Below, one piece after another: positions 8,391 to 16,753 of a DNA stretch of 64,000 bases (its first letter is position 1; the number at the start of each line of letters is the position of its first letter). The position numbers and the translations under genes are program-made. Source of the DNA: Brevibacillus reuszeri (GTDB lineage: Bacteria; Bacillota; Bacilli; Brevibacillales; Brevibacillaceae); the NCBI RefSeq assembly GCF_001187725.1, contig NZ_LGIQ01000002.1:186001-250000 (forward strand), in the 5' to 3' direction. The notes below the pieces were generated by a model. That model was not told the DNA's origin. It saw nothing but the letters and a program-made list of their open reading frames with translations, and made no database searches.

Positions 8391-10301
8391 GTGCATAAGA
8401 ACTATAGATCATTCGAAGCTTATCTCGAAGATATTTATTATGATGAAATGCATCAAGCCATAAAAAACTCCATCCTTCAAAAAGGAAGAAGATCGCTTGA
8501 TTCTTATGATGTATTAGATCCCTCATACATTGAGGTAGAGAATATCCGTGTAAGAAGTATAACATTCTATGGTATCGAACACCGTCAAATTTTTTTCAAT
8601 GCTACTATCCAGGCTGAAATTGTTTTAAAAGGGATGGGTAAACGTGACTATGAAGCAGATAGGCAGTCTAAATGGTTTATTTTATCCTTCTATGGACATC
8701 TAATATCGGGCCTTCGAAAAGTCATGATAATTGATGTTAGGGATTACAGCAAAGAGAGATTTAGCAAAGAAAACGCATTATCAAGGTACCTAGTCCCTTA
8801 TTTATATTCAGAAGACCTAGATAATGAAGCTGAGAGATTCTTGCAAAAATACTATCCAGAAGCACTGGAGAATCCAATGCCATTAGACATGGCCGAGCTG
8901 CTGGACAATATGTGTCTAACTATGTATTATGCACCTTTGCCGGATAACATTTTCGGTAGGTCATACTTTGGTGAGGCTCAGGTGGAAGTATTCGAGGAGG
9001 ATATGATACACACGCGAACAGAAAATATTGATGTTGGAACCATATTGGTAAATCCCAATGTATTTTTTATGAGAAATATTGGTTCTGAAAATAATACAAT
9101 TGTTCATGAGTGTGTTCACCATGATCTCCATGCAAACTTTTTCGAATTACAGAAGCTGCTGAATAACGACGTGATTTCAATAAGTTGCGATGTAGTTGAG
9201 GAATATGGAAAAGATACGGTAGGGATTGATAATGCCTTACACTGGATGGAATGGCAGGCAAACGTTCTAACACCAAGAATCTTAATGCCTTTAAAAACCA
9301 CAAAACAGAAATTGAATGAAATATTGATACGGTTACAGGGTGAAAAGCAAGATCTACGAAATGCTGAATTTTTGCAACTTGCAATTGAGGAACTCGCTAG
9401 TTTTTTTGGCGTATCCAAATTATCAGCAAAACTACGAGCGATTGACATTGGGTTTGAGCAGGCAGCAGGGACTTTTGTATATGTCGATGGTAGATACTAT
9501 CCGCCATATTCCTTCCGAAGAGGCACATTAGGAAAGAATCAAACGTTTGTAATTGATGAGATGAATGCTTTTAATGTAGTAAAAATGTCGCAGGGTCTTT
9601 CTGATATGGTGTACTCAGGTAAAGTTGTTTATGTAAATGCCATGTTCTGTATTAACGATCCCCAATATGTGCTACGTTGCGAAGATGGCTCAATAGAGTT
9701 GACTGAGTATGCATTAGAGAATGTTGATGAGTGCTGTTTGATCTTTGATAGAACAAATCGAATCAGCAAACTGTATGATGATTCCTTTTATAGAAGGTGC
9801 TTTCTCTGTAGGGATGTTAATGCTGTCAATTTTGTAGAGGCAGAGTACAATCCCAACTATATCGATAATCAAAATGCACAAGAGCGTGCAAAGGAGACAG
9901 CAAAAATAATCGCTTTCTCCAAAGAAATTTCAGAAGAACTAATGAATATGCCAGGGAGCTTTTCAAGAACATTGGAGTGTCATATAAAAAGAAGAGGCAT
10001 AACCAATGAGGTTCTAGCTGAACGGTCTGGATTAAGTTCTAGAATAATTAGTGATTACAGGAATAAGGAAGCGTTAACTAAGGAGTTACCAGCGGTCATG
10101 GCATTATGTATTGGATTAAATCTACATCAGTTTTATGCTGAGGATTTAATTTTGAAGGCTGGACACCAATGGAAAATGACGCATGAGCACATGGTATATA
10201 GATGGTTGTTAGTTGAACATTCGGATGAAACCTTATATCAATGGAATAAGAGACTGGAAGATGCAGGTCTATCTCAACGTCTTCCAAGTAATAAACATTA
10301 A
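8391..10301 (+). CDS. ImmA/IrrE-type metallopeptidase with C-terminal HTH domain
   Basis: A 636-residue protein with a gluzincin HExxH motif (VHECVHHDLH) near residue 240 and a downstream EWQANVLTPRILMP segment. That layout is typical of the ImmA/IrrE (DUF955) family, whose members cleave repressors. Residues about 535-600 form an XRE-like helix-turn-helix (RRGITNEVLAERSGLSSRIISDYRN). The GTG at 8391 follows GGCGGGGGTGA, 42 bp after hsdR, so it may be co-transcribed with the restriction operon. ImmA proteins in mobile elements relieve repression on DNA damage. Here the peptidase carries its own HTH, so it could be both sensor and regulator of the island. Its substrate is unknown. The protein is much longer than the usual 150-350 residues because of an N-terminal extension of about 200 residues. 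Confidence 0.8.
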   Translation: MHKNYRSFEAYLEDIYYDEMHQAIKNSILQKGRRSLDSYDVLDPSYIEVENIRVRSITFYGIEHRQIFFNATIQAEIVLKGMGKRDYEADRQSKWFILSFYGHLISGLRKVMIIDVRDYSKERFSKENALSRYLVPYLYSEDLDNEAERFLQKYYPEALENPMPLDMAELLDNMCLTMYYAPLPDNIFGRSYFGEAQVEVFEEDMIHTRTENIDVGTILVNPNVFFMRNIGSENNTIVHECVHHDLHANFFELQKLLNNDVISISCDVVEEYGKDTVGIDNALHWMEWQANVLTPRILMPLKTTKQKLNEILIRLQGEKQDLRNAEFLQLAIEELASFFGVSKLSAKLRAIDIGFEQAAGTFVYVDGRYYPPYSFRRGTLGKNQTFVIDEMNAFNVVKMSQGLSDMVYSGKVVYVNAMFCINDPQYVLRCEDGSIELTEYALENVDECCLIFDRTNRISKLYDDSFYRRCFLCRDVNAVNFVEAEYNPNYIDNQNAQERAKETAKIIAFSKEISEELMNMPGSFSRTLECHIKRRGITNEVLAERSGLSSRIISDYRNKEALTKELPAVMALCIGLNLHQFYAEDLILKAGHQWKMTHEHMVYRWLLVEHSDETLYQWNKRLEDAGLSQRLPSNKH

Positions 10302-10342
10302 CCATCATTGATGATAATCAAATCATTAGAGGTAATTAAAAT

Positions 10343-11353
10343 ATGCCATTTACCATAGTCCGACAGGACATCACTAAAATAAAAGTTGATGTTATAGTCA
10401 ATGCGGCGAATACTATGCTCTAGATGGGAGGCGGCGTCTGCGAAGCCATATTCAAAGCCGCGGGAGCATCCGAACTTCAAGTTGCTTGTGATAAACTCGC
10501 TCCGATTCAGACTGGTGAAGCTGTTATTACACCTGGGTTCCGGCTTCCGGCGAAGTACATTATTCATGCCGCGGGACCGGTCTACAGTGACGGTAAGCAT
10601 GGCGAACACGGACTACTCCGTTCTTGCTATACCAATTCCCTGAAACGTGCCGTGGAAAACAGTTGTGAAAGCATTGCTTTCCCGCTGATATCAAGCGGTA
10701 TCTATGGTTACCCGAAAGCAGAAGCTCTCCGTGTTGCCACCTCTGCGATTCAGGATTTTCTTGTCGACCACGATATTGAAGTATTTCTTGTGATGTTCGA
10801 CAAGGCTGCGTTTGATGTGAGCAAGAAGTTACTCGGTGAGGTCAAGGCATTCATAGACGAAAACTACGTAGATGACTATGTTGATTACCGTCGCCAAAAT
10901 CAGTTTTTACAGGTCGAGCTGGACGCTATAAAGGCGGCCGATGCTGATGCTCCTAAATCTATAATCTTCGAAGAGATGAAGACCGGCGGGCTTGAGGATT
11001 TGGTAGGTGATCTTGACGAGCCGTTCGCTGAGACACTATTTCGACTGATTGACGCCAAGGGCAAGACGGATGTTGAGGTTTATAAACGTGCGAACCTCGA
11101 CCGTAAGCTGTTCTCAAAAATCCGAAGGAACAAGGGTTATATGCCGAGCAAGTGTACCGCCATAGCCCTTGCTGTGGCTATGGAGTTGTCGCTGGATGAA
11201 ACAGACGACCTCTTGGAGCGAGCGGGGTATGTCCTCTCGAGAAGCCAGAAGTTTGACGTGATCATCCAATATTTTATTACGAGTTGCAATTACAACATAT
11301 ACGAGATTAATGAAGTGCTGTTCAGCTATGATCAGCCACTGTTAGGAGGGTGA
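10343..11353 (+). pseudogene. Macrodomain (ADP-ribose-processing) protein with in-frame amber stop
   Basis: The frame starts at ATG 10343 behind AGAGGTAA. It encodes MPFTIVRQDIT...VIVNAANTML, then TAG at 10421-10423, and continues in the same frame with MGGGVCEAIF. In intact macrodomains the NAAN loop and the GGG-V-aI loop are one continuous ADP-ribose-binding site, and a Gln (CAG) at the stop position would restore the usual sequence. A second initiation at ATG 10424 would give 309 residues lacking the first strands and the NAAN asparagines. The rest is well preserved: the ISSGIYGYPKAEAL phosphate loop, and a C-terminal domain (LFRLIDAKGKTDVEVYKRAN) seen in a macrodomain subfamily. It is 4 bp upstream of the DUF262 genes. 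It is either a recent nonsense pseudogene, a read-through gene, or a sequencing error. Confidence 0.85.
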
Positions 11354-11357
11354 TGAG

Positions 11358-12632
11358 TTGTTTGAACATCCTGAAATTGTGTCAGTCGATACGGTTCTTC
11401 AGCTGAAAAATCTTAATTTGCCTAACTATCAGCGTCCATATAAGTGGAGTGTTAAAAATGTGTCTGCTCTTATGGAAGACCTTGAATTTGCCATAGATCA
11501 GACTAACAAATATCCTGATTTCAAGTATCGCGTTGGGACGATTATTCTGCACAACGATGAAACTAACGGAGCATTAAATATCGTTGATGGGCAACAGCGA
11601 ATTATTACACTAGCCCTTATTTGCAAGGCTCTGGATGCATCAGGTAGTGTGCCAATATTAGAGACGAAACTCTCTTCCAAGGTATCGGAAGAGAATATCA
11701 GACGTAATTTCCTGGCAATTAGGTCATATTTTGCTGAGAAAAGTTCAATTGAAAAAAAACGTTTTATTGAAGCGGTGTCGAGTGACTTAGAGTTTGTAGT
11801 TGTCGCCACGAAAAGTCTCCCCGAAGCATTCCAACTATTTGACTCTCAGAACACGCGTGGTAGGGCTCTGGATCCCCATGATTTATTGAAAGCGTTTCAT
11901 TTGCGAGAAATGCGCGACCATCCAAACGAAATGAAACACACGGTAGACAAATGGGAGAGAACGGATCCAAAGGAAATTCATATTCTCTTTCAATATTACC
12001 TGTTCCCCATAAAACATTGGATTGAAAAAGATAAAGGTCATAGGTTCACATCCGCTGATATTGACGAATTCAAAGGCGTCAGCTTTGATTTACAATACTA
12101 CTATGCTATGCGAACGGTTAAGGGGATGCCAGTATTTCAAATTGACCAGACCTTTGTATCAGGCAAAAACTTTTTTGAATACGTAGAGCATTACCTGAAT
12201 CTGCTTTCGGATGTGAAGGCGGCTGTTTCGAAGGCGGAACTTGACCTGTTCCTGAGTGGGACAGGCGTTGGATTCTCTTATGCCAAACAATTGTTTTATT
12301 GTGTTGTGTTGTACTACTGCGACAGATTCAGGAATTTTGACGACCGCGTTATCAAACGGCTGTACGCTTGGGCTTTTATGGTCCGTTTGCAAATGCAGAA
12401 GTTAGGCTTTGATACAGTGCGAAATTACGCCATTGGCGAAAAAGTTGGTGACAAAGAAACAATTCCAATGTTCTATTTGTTGCAAAAGTGTATGAAGGAG
12501 TCGGATGTATTAAGAATAATGATTCCTATGTTGTCTTCGGAAGAGATAAGGTATTCTCCCAGTAGCGACGATAAAATCCTACTTTTAAGTAAAGTGCAGA
12601 GAATAATGGGTTTGTCGGGAGGTGTTGAATGA
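11358..12632 (+). CDS. DUF262 domain protein (GmrS/ParB-like nuclease fold)
   Basis: A 424-residue protein with the DUF262 signature. LPNYQRPYKW lies near residue 16, VGTIILH near 54 and NIVDGQQRIITLALI near 73, followed by LFDSQNTRGRALDPHDLLKAFH near 160. This N-terminal ParB-like fold binds and hydrolyses nucleotides in the GmrS half of GmrSD type IV restriction enzymes. The C-terminal half (about 200-424) shows no HNH motif. TTG 11358 follows AGGAGGG at a good distance, just after the macrodomain stop. It overlaps the next gene by 4 bp, so the two DUF262 proteins are coupled and probably act together. A role in restriction of modified phage DNA is inferred from the family. Confidence 0.8.
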   Translation: MFEHPEIVSVDTVLQLKNLNLPNYQRPYKWSVKNVSALMEDLEFAIDQTNKYPDFKYRVGTIILHNDETNGALNIVDGQQRIITLALICKALDASGSVPILETKLSSKVSEENIRRNFLAIRSYFAEKSSIEKKRFIEAVSSDLEFVVVATKSLPEAFQLFDSQNTRGRALDPHDLLKAFHLREMRDHPNEMKHTVDKWERTDPKEIHILFQYYLFPIKHWIEKDKGHRFTSADIDEFKGVSFDLQYYYAMRTVKGMPVFQIDQTFVSGKNFFEYVEHYLNLLSDVKAAVSKAELDLFLSGTGVGFSYAKQLFYCVVLYYCDRFRNFDDRVIKRLYAWAFMVRLQMQKLGFDTVRNYAIGEKVGDKETIPMFYLLQKCMKESDVLRIMIPMLSSEEIRYSPSSDDKILLLSKVQRIMGLSGGVE

Positions 12633-14464
12633 TGGTGAAAAACGTCCGCAACATTAAAATCGTTTTCTCGGGAGGAAATATTTTCAGCAAGACCAAGTAC
12701 ATAATTCCACTTTATCAGAGGGCGTTTGCATGGGAGGATAAAGAAATTGAGCAGTTAATTGATGATATACTAAACTTCGAGACGGATAACTACTATCTTG
12801 GTAACCTAATTGTGTTCGAGCGCAATGATGGAAAGTTTGAGGTTATCGATGGTCAGCAGCGGTTGACCGCTCTATACTTGTTGCTGACCGCTCTGGACAT
12901 TCCGTTTGAGAGAGACGCTATCTCTTTCGAATACCGCCCGAAGTCTGATTACACGCTGGAGAGGTTGAGAAACAACGATGAGGTCAGCTGGCGTCAAGAT
13001 GCCGATAGCTGTATATTGTCAGGTTTCGACGTCGTATCAAAGAAGATTCTCGGTAAAGTTGAGGCTTCCTCAAGAACTCTTAAATCTGCCGAATTAAAGT
13101 GGAAACTGGAAAAGGTTAGCCTTGTGAGAGTAATCGTCCCGCCAAACACCGACCTGAACAAATATTTTGAAATCATGAACAATCGTGGCGAGCAACTGGA
13201 GCAGCAAGATATCGTAAAGTCCAGATTGATAGAGATGATAACCGATGGAATGAAAAGGGATGCTTTTGCTCGGATTTGGGACGCTTGCAGTGATATGGCC
13301 GGCTATGTGCAGATGCACTTTGTCGTAGCCGAGAGAAATCACTACTTTGGATATGACTGGGATTGTTATCCTGATGATTCTGACGGATATTACTTAGCAA
13401 GCGACAAAACCGACAGCACGGCATTGCGTTCAATAAGCGAGATTGCCGATAGTGTAGACGTTACATCACTGAGTACATCTCGCCTCGATAAATCAGATGA
13501 GGACAATATACGTTTTGAGAGTTTTTTAACATTCCGACATTTTCTCTTGCACGTATTAAAGATTTTTGAAGTAGAGGAAAATGTGGCTGAAGTGGTTGCT
13601 AAAAAAACGTGGAGCGGGGAACTGATTGACGACAAAAAACTCATACAGCGTTTCGAAGCAGTATTTCCTCGCAATAAGCACGTAGGCAAAACGGTAGAGC
13701 GTTTCGGGCTATGCTTGTTAAGATGTAGATTCTTGTTCGATAATTATATGCTCAAAAGGGAGTTCAGCGGCGACGATACGGAAGGAAGATGGAGTCTTAA
13801 AACACTCAAGGTTTCATGGAGCAATAGTAAAAAATATGCTAAGAGGCAGCCAAAAGCGTATTATGTGGATGTTACTAATTCAATCGCAAGTCGAATGTTG
13901 CAATCCATGTTAAGGGTAACGTATACATCCCCACTGGTTATGCATTGGACTACAGAGTTTCTTGCGTGGCTCTATTTTGATATGGATGGGTATGACTCGT
14001 ATGAGCATTCAGAAAAGCTGGAAAACATCGCAAAAGCAGCAGTGCGTGAATATATGAACGATGGTGAGTTTTCTACTGGGCTGATCACTCCGCACATAGT
14101 GTTCAATTACTTGGATTACTTGTTGTGGCAAAAAACGAAGCAGGATTTCCAATTTGAATTCCGTAATTCGGTGGAACATTGGTATCCGCAGCATCCCATC
14201 GACAGCAATGTCAGATGGGACGAGCAAGAACTGAATCATTTCGGTAACCTCTGCCTTGTTTCAAGTGGATTAAACTCTAAGTTTTCGAATAACTTGCCAC
14301 TTGCTAAAAAGGCAAATTTTCGTAATGGGATTGATGGACAAAGCCTGAAACTAAGAAGAATGGCCGACTCAACTACCGATGCCAACGCATGGACGGAAGA
14401 AGTGGCAATCGCTCATGGGGAAGAAATGTTAAACTTAATAAGATCAGCACTTGAATTGGATTGA
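12629..14464 (+). CDS. DUF262-DUF1524 protein, GmrSD-like type IV restriction enzyme
   Basis: A 611-residue protein. The N-terminal DUF262 has IPLYQRAFAWEDKEI, LGNLIVF and FEVIDGQQRLTALYLLL near residue 73, plus FEIMNNRGEQLEQQDIVKSRLIE near 180. The C-terminal DUF1524 His-Me finger nuclease has VEHWYPQH near 515, then ELNHFGNLCLVSSGLNSKFSNN. GmrSD enzymes use this pair of domains to cut glucosylated hydroxymethylcytosine DNA; whether this one has the same target is unknown. ATG 12629 overlaps the upstream TGA. The downstream neighbours are debris, so this is the last intact gene of the left defence island. Confidence 0.85.
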   Translation: MMVKNVRNIKIVFSGGNIFSKTKYIIPLYQRAFAWEDKEIEQLIDDILNFETDNYYLGNLIVFERNDGKFEVIDGQQRLTALYLLLTALDIPFERDAISFEYRPKSDYTLERLRNNDEVSWRQDADSCILSGFDVVSKKILGKVEASSRTLKSAELKWKLEKVSLVRVIVPPNTDLNKYFEIMNNRGEQLEQQDIVKSRLIEMITDGMKRDAFARIWDACSDMAGYVQMHFVVAERNHYFGYDWDCYPDDSDGYYLASDKTDSTALRSISEIADSVDVTSLSTSRLDKSDEDNIRFESFLTFRHFLLHVLKIFEVEENVAEVVAKKTWSGELIDDKKLIQRFEAVFPRNKHVGKTVERFGLCLLRCRFLFDNYMLKREFSGDDTEGRWSLKTLKVSWSNSKKYAKRQPKAYYVDVTNSIASRMLQSMLRVTYTSPLVMHWTTEFLAWLYFDMDGYDSYEHSEKLENIAKAAVREYMNDGEFSTGLITPHIVFNYLDYLLWQKTKQDFQFEFRNSVEHWYPQHPIDSNVRWDEQELNHFGNLCLVSSGLNSKFSNNLPLAKKANFRNGIDGQSLKLRRMADSTTDANAWTEEVAIAHGEEMLNLIRSALELD

Positions 14465-14543
14465 ATGTCGCTCCTCAAGCGACCTGATACCAATTTAGAA
14501 ATGTTATCCTTAAGTCACAATAAAACTTGAGGAGGACATTTCA

Positions 14544-14753
14544 ATGAAAAAAGGATTAACTGAGTTAGTATTTATATTGGACAAGAGCGGTTCTATGGGA
14601 GGTTTGGAGAAAGACACCATCGGTGGCTATAACTCCATGCTTGCCAAACAACAGGCTGTTGAGGGTGAGTGCCATATTACTACTGTGTTATTTGATAACA
14701 ACTACGAGATGCTGCACGACCGTACGCCAAAAAAGGTGATACTATTCCTGTAA
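14544..14753 (+). pseudogene. Truncated VWA-domain protein (N-terminal 69 residues)
   Basis: The frame starts at ATG 14544 after TTGAGGAGGAC. It encodes the beginning of a von Willebrand factor A domain, LTELVFILDKSGSMGG, with the MIDAS motif DxSxS. VWA proteins of this type run to about 200 residues or more, but here the reading frame collapses after HDRTPKK and stops at 14753. The remaining VWA strands, including the MIDAS Thr and Asp, are missing. It is not an assembly of frames of one gene, because the sequence that follows encodes something else. Confidence 0.7.
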
Positions 14754-14878
14754 TTTTATTAGATGAAGAATATACAGAAGGTTCTTTCTCTTTTTACAGA
14801 GATAACGGGGACTTTATGTCTTTTAATATTAAGTATGACGAGAATAATGGGAAATGGACTTACGAAAAGTCAGAATAA
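14735..14878 (+). pseudogene. C-terminal scrap of an unrelated gene fused to the VWA remnant
   Basis: In a different frame from the VWA remnant, the bases from about 14735 to the TAA at 14876-14878 encode a plausible protein tail (GDTIPVILLDEEYTEGSF...NNGKWTYEKSE). It has no start codon or ribosome site of its own. The junction lies inside or next to an A-rich run at 14728-14734. This is what an illegitimate deletion joining two genes would leave. The parent family is not recognisable to me. Confidence 0.45.
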
Positions 14879-14941
14879 ATCGGAGTACACATAAGTAGTT
14901 GATTAGATACCTAGTCTAGCTTATTATTATTTAATAATGTG

Positions 14942-14985
14942 ATACCAACGCCCAGATGTAGATTCTGGGCGTTGGTATATTTAAT
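14942..14985 (+). terminator. Perfect 14-bp hairpin followed by T-rich tract
   Basis: Bases 14942-14955 (ATACCAACGCCCAG) pair perfectly with 14965-14978 across a 9-base loop, and ATTTAATTTT follows. This is the likely transcription end for the left island. Confidence 0.65.
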
Positions 14986-15098
14986 TTTAAAGCATTGGAG
15001 GAATTTGGAGGGGTTTTAAAACCCTCTACTGTCTTAAGTTTCACAAACAAATGTATTTAAATGATTTTAAAATCCCTTAATATCTTTTTAATCAGTGA

Positions 15099-15212
15099 GA
15101 TAAAATCAAACGTAGCAAGGGCAAGTTACGGTTTGAGGCGCAGAAGAAGATCAACGAAATAACTAAGCAAATGATGGAGGAAAATAAAGATGCCCCACCT
15201 TCAAAGAAGTAG
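15099..15212 (+). pseudogene. Possible C-terminal tail of a site-specific recombinase
   Basis: After a TGA at 15096 the frame runs for 37 codons to TAG 15210-15212 without a start. It reads as a basic, helical tail (SKGKLRFEAQKKINEITKQ). Basic helical tails followed by a GGGGACGA...GGGGAC sequence are common at the ends of tyrosine integrase genes of Bacillota elements. There is no catalytic motif in what remains, so this is a weak call. Confidence 0.25.
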
Positions 15213-15294
15213 GGGACGATTGGGGACGAAATGGGGACTAACTTCACTCGGAATCCCAAAAATACACTCAGATACGAACGGAAGTGAACGGGAA

Positions 15295-15317
15295 AAACCC
15301 TTGAAAATCAAGGGTTT
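15295..15317. repeat. Perfect 10-bp inverted repeat, possible attachment or terminator site
   Basis: AAACCCTTGA at 15295-15304 is followed by AAA and then its exact complement TCAAGGGTTT at 15308-15317. It lies about 80 bp downstream of the putative recombinase tail, where an att core would be expected. It has no following T-run, so it is not a typical terminator. Confidence 0.4.
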
Positions 15318-15419
15318 CAAAGAAAAAGCGCGAAGTCGCTCCCGCATACGGGGCATGTGGAGTGTTGTGTATTGCTTGTAAGGAAATAATAAAGTATGTT
15401 CATTCTTACAAAGCGTACT

Positions 15420-15467
15420 AGTTTTTATCAAAAGAAAGAGAGTACCGCTTTTAAAGTACTCTCTTTC
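15420..15467 (-). terminator. Terminator hairpin downstream of the VOC gene
   Basis: GAAAGAGAGTAC (15434-15445) pairs perfectly with GTACTCTCTTTC (15456-15467). On the minus strand the stem is followed by TTTTGATAAAAA, so it terminates the VOC transcript. Confidence 0.65.
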
Positions 15468-15512
15468 TTCAAACATAAAATCACTATTTCTAGTTTATAT
15501 TTTAAAAAGATT

Positions 15513-15908
15513 CTATTTTGCGTTCACATCTGGCTGATGAATACCAAAAACATTGCCTTCGGTATCCATATAATATCCTTGCCACGCCATTCCAGGCAGA
15601 GCATACTTTGGAAGAGCGACCTTGCCTCCATTTTCTAGAATTTTTGCTTCAGTTGAATCGTAATCTTCCACTCCCATTGTACAGGCATAGCCATTCACAG
15701 CCTGGCCAGGTTCTGGGGAAGGGCCTTGACGTTGCATTAAAGCTCCGTTTATTCCAGGCTCGTTTGCACCGCCAGTCACAGCTCCAAAATAAGGCATTCC
15801 AGCATATTCACTCCAATCTTCAAATGCCCACCCAAATACCTCGCCATAAAACTGTTTAGCACGCCCCATGTCATCTACATGAATTTCGAAATGAACTAAT
15901 CTGCCCAT
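15513..15908 (-). CDS. VOC (glyoxalase/bleomycin-resistance) family protein
   Basis: A 131-residue protein with the vicinal oxygen chelate fold. It opens with LVHFEIHVDDMGRAKQFYGEVFGW, has a central YACTMGVEDYD strand, and ends with GYYMDTEGNVFGIHQ. The two beta-alpha-beta-beta-beta units are complete. The ATG at 15908 has AGGAGGGAATC just upstream. Members of this subgroup are usually single-domain, cytoplasmic and of unknown substrate. It is monocistronic, between island debris and an unassigned region, so context gives no hint of its role. Confidence 0.85.
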   Translation of the reverse strand: MGRLVHFEIHVDDMGRAKQFYGEVFGWAFEDWSEYAGMPYFGAVTGGANEPGINGALMQRQGPSPEPGQAVNGYACTMGVEDYDSTEAKILENGGKVALPKYALPGMAWQGYYMDTEGNVFGIHQPDVNAK

Positions 15909-16375
15909 GATTCCCTCCTGATTTTTTTTATTCCTTAATTTGTTATTGTGTATTCTATTTATCGTTTTGATACTCCTTCATGTCCATTTTACTTATTCTA
16001 CACATGTGGAGTCGGTCTGTTAGTTGAGTAATAAGAGATTTGGGTGAGTGATTAGGAGGGTTGAGGACAAAGGGGACGCGAGCGATTCGTGTTCCCTTTA
16101 CATCTTTATCAAAAGCCATTACTCAAGAGCCTTTGGATTCTGAAGGGGGTTATGTTTGGATTCCGTTGAATATGAATGAAATACTTCATCTAGCTCTGAA
16201 CCATTCTCATTGAGTAGGTGAATGGTTATTTTTGCTTTATGGAAATGATCACACATGCTTTGTGGTAAATATTTGAAACGACAGGTACTATCGTATCGTA
16301 GTAACACAAAAGGGTGAAAAAGCTCCGAAATAGTTCTGGGTATATTTTGCACCGTGAAAGCGAGGAGTGATGCGT
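15909..16375. other. Intergenic region without a supported gene
   Basis: This 467-bp stretch holds only weak open frames. One on the minus strand (16119-16352, 77 codons from GTG) has no ribosome site and no recognisable family. An imperfect palindrome at 16069-16099 (AAAGGGGAC and GTTCCCTTT around CGCGAGCGATTCG) resembles the small GGGGACGCG-type repeats scattered in Bacillota genomes. Confidence 0.4.
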
Positions 16376-16753
16376 ATGTTTTGTAGAAAACGAAACAAAA
16401 AGGAACAGGAGCCTGTACCCGACCTCTCGTCGAACATCTATACGGTATCTGAAGAGGACTTATCGTCAGGCTTCGAAGAGGTTTATGTTCCTTTCCTTAC
16501 GATTACGCTTGATGGAGAAGATGTACTTGTCTTTGCCAGGTTTATTGACGGAACAACAATGCTCTCACTTGAGGAGGCATCCGATGAAGTAATCCAGTAT
16601 GTGGAGAAGAGGTATGCTCAGGGGCGATTAGCTTACCGTCGTATATTATGTGGCAGTCTATCATCAGATGAAGAGCAAGCACTGGATCGCATTGAGCAGC
16701 AGCTGCGGCGGTGGATTCTGAAGAAGGATTCACTGGCAGGAGGAGCAGGATGA
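16376..16753 (+). CDS. Hypothetical protein, small, soluble
   Basis: About 125 residues. I recognise no family. The N terminus is strongly basic (CRKRNKKEQEP), the middle has beta-like segments (VYVPFLTITLDGEDVLVFARFIDG), and the C terminus is helical and charged (DEEQALDRIEQQLRRWILKK). ATG 16376 sits 8 bases after GAGGAG; ATG 16370 and GTG 16367 are alternatives that crowd that site. It overlaps the next gene by 4 bp (ATGA), so the two are co-translated and probably partners. Confidence 0.6.
   Translation: MFCRKRNKKEQEPVPDLSSNIYTVSEEDLSSGFEEVYVPFLTITLDGEDVLVFARFIDGTTMLSLEEASDEVIQYVEKRYAQGRLAYRRILCGSLSSDEEQALDRIEQQLRRWILKKDSLAGGAG

Larger units (their letters stand above)
14986..15512. other. 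Intergenic junction region, right edge of the defence island
   Basis: About 520 bp without an intact gene. It holds a short open tail at 15099-15212 (see separate entry), a G-rich stretch with repeated GGGGAC units (15212-15238), a 10-bp perfect palindrome at 15295-15317 and a strong hairpin at 15434-15467. The composition and fragments suggest the scar of an integrated element that has lost its recombinase. Confidence 0.5.

Noticed and set aside
15212..15400. tRNA or tmRNA end as an integration site after the recombinase-like tail
   Set aside because: I looked for a cloverleaf and a CCA-type 3' end and found none. The only structure is the short palindrome and GC-rich scraps.
16119..16352. 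A 77-codon minus-strand ORF
   Set aside because: It starts with GTG, has no ribosome site, no family resemblance and is surrounded by non-coding sequence, so I do not list it as a gene.
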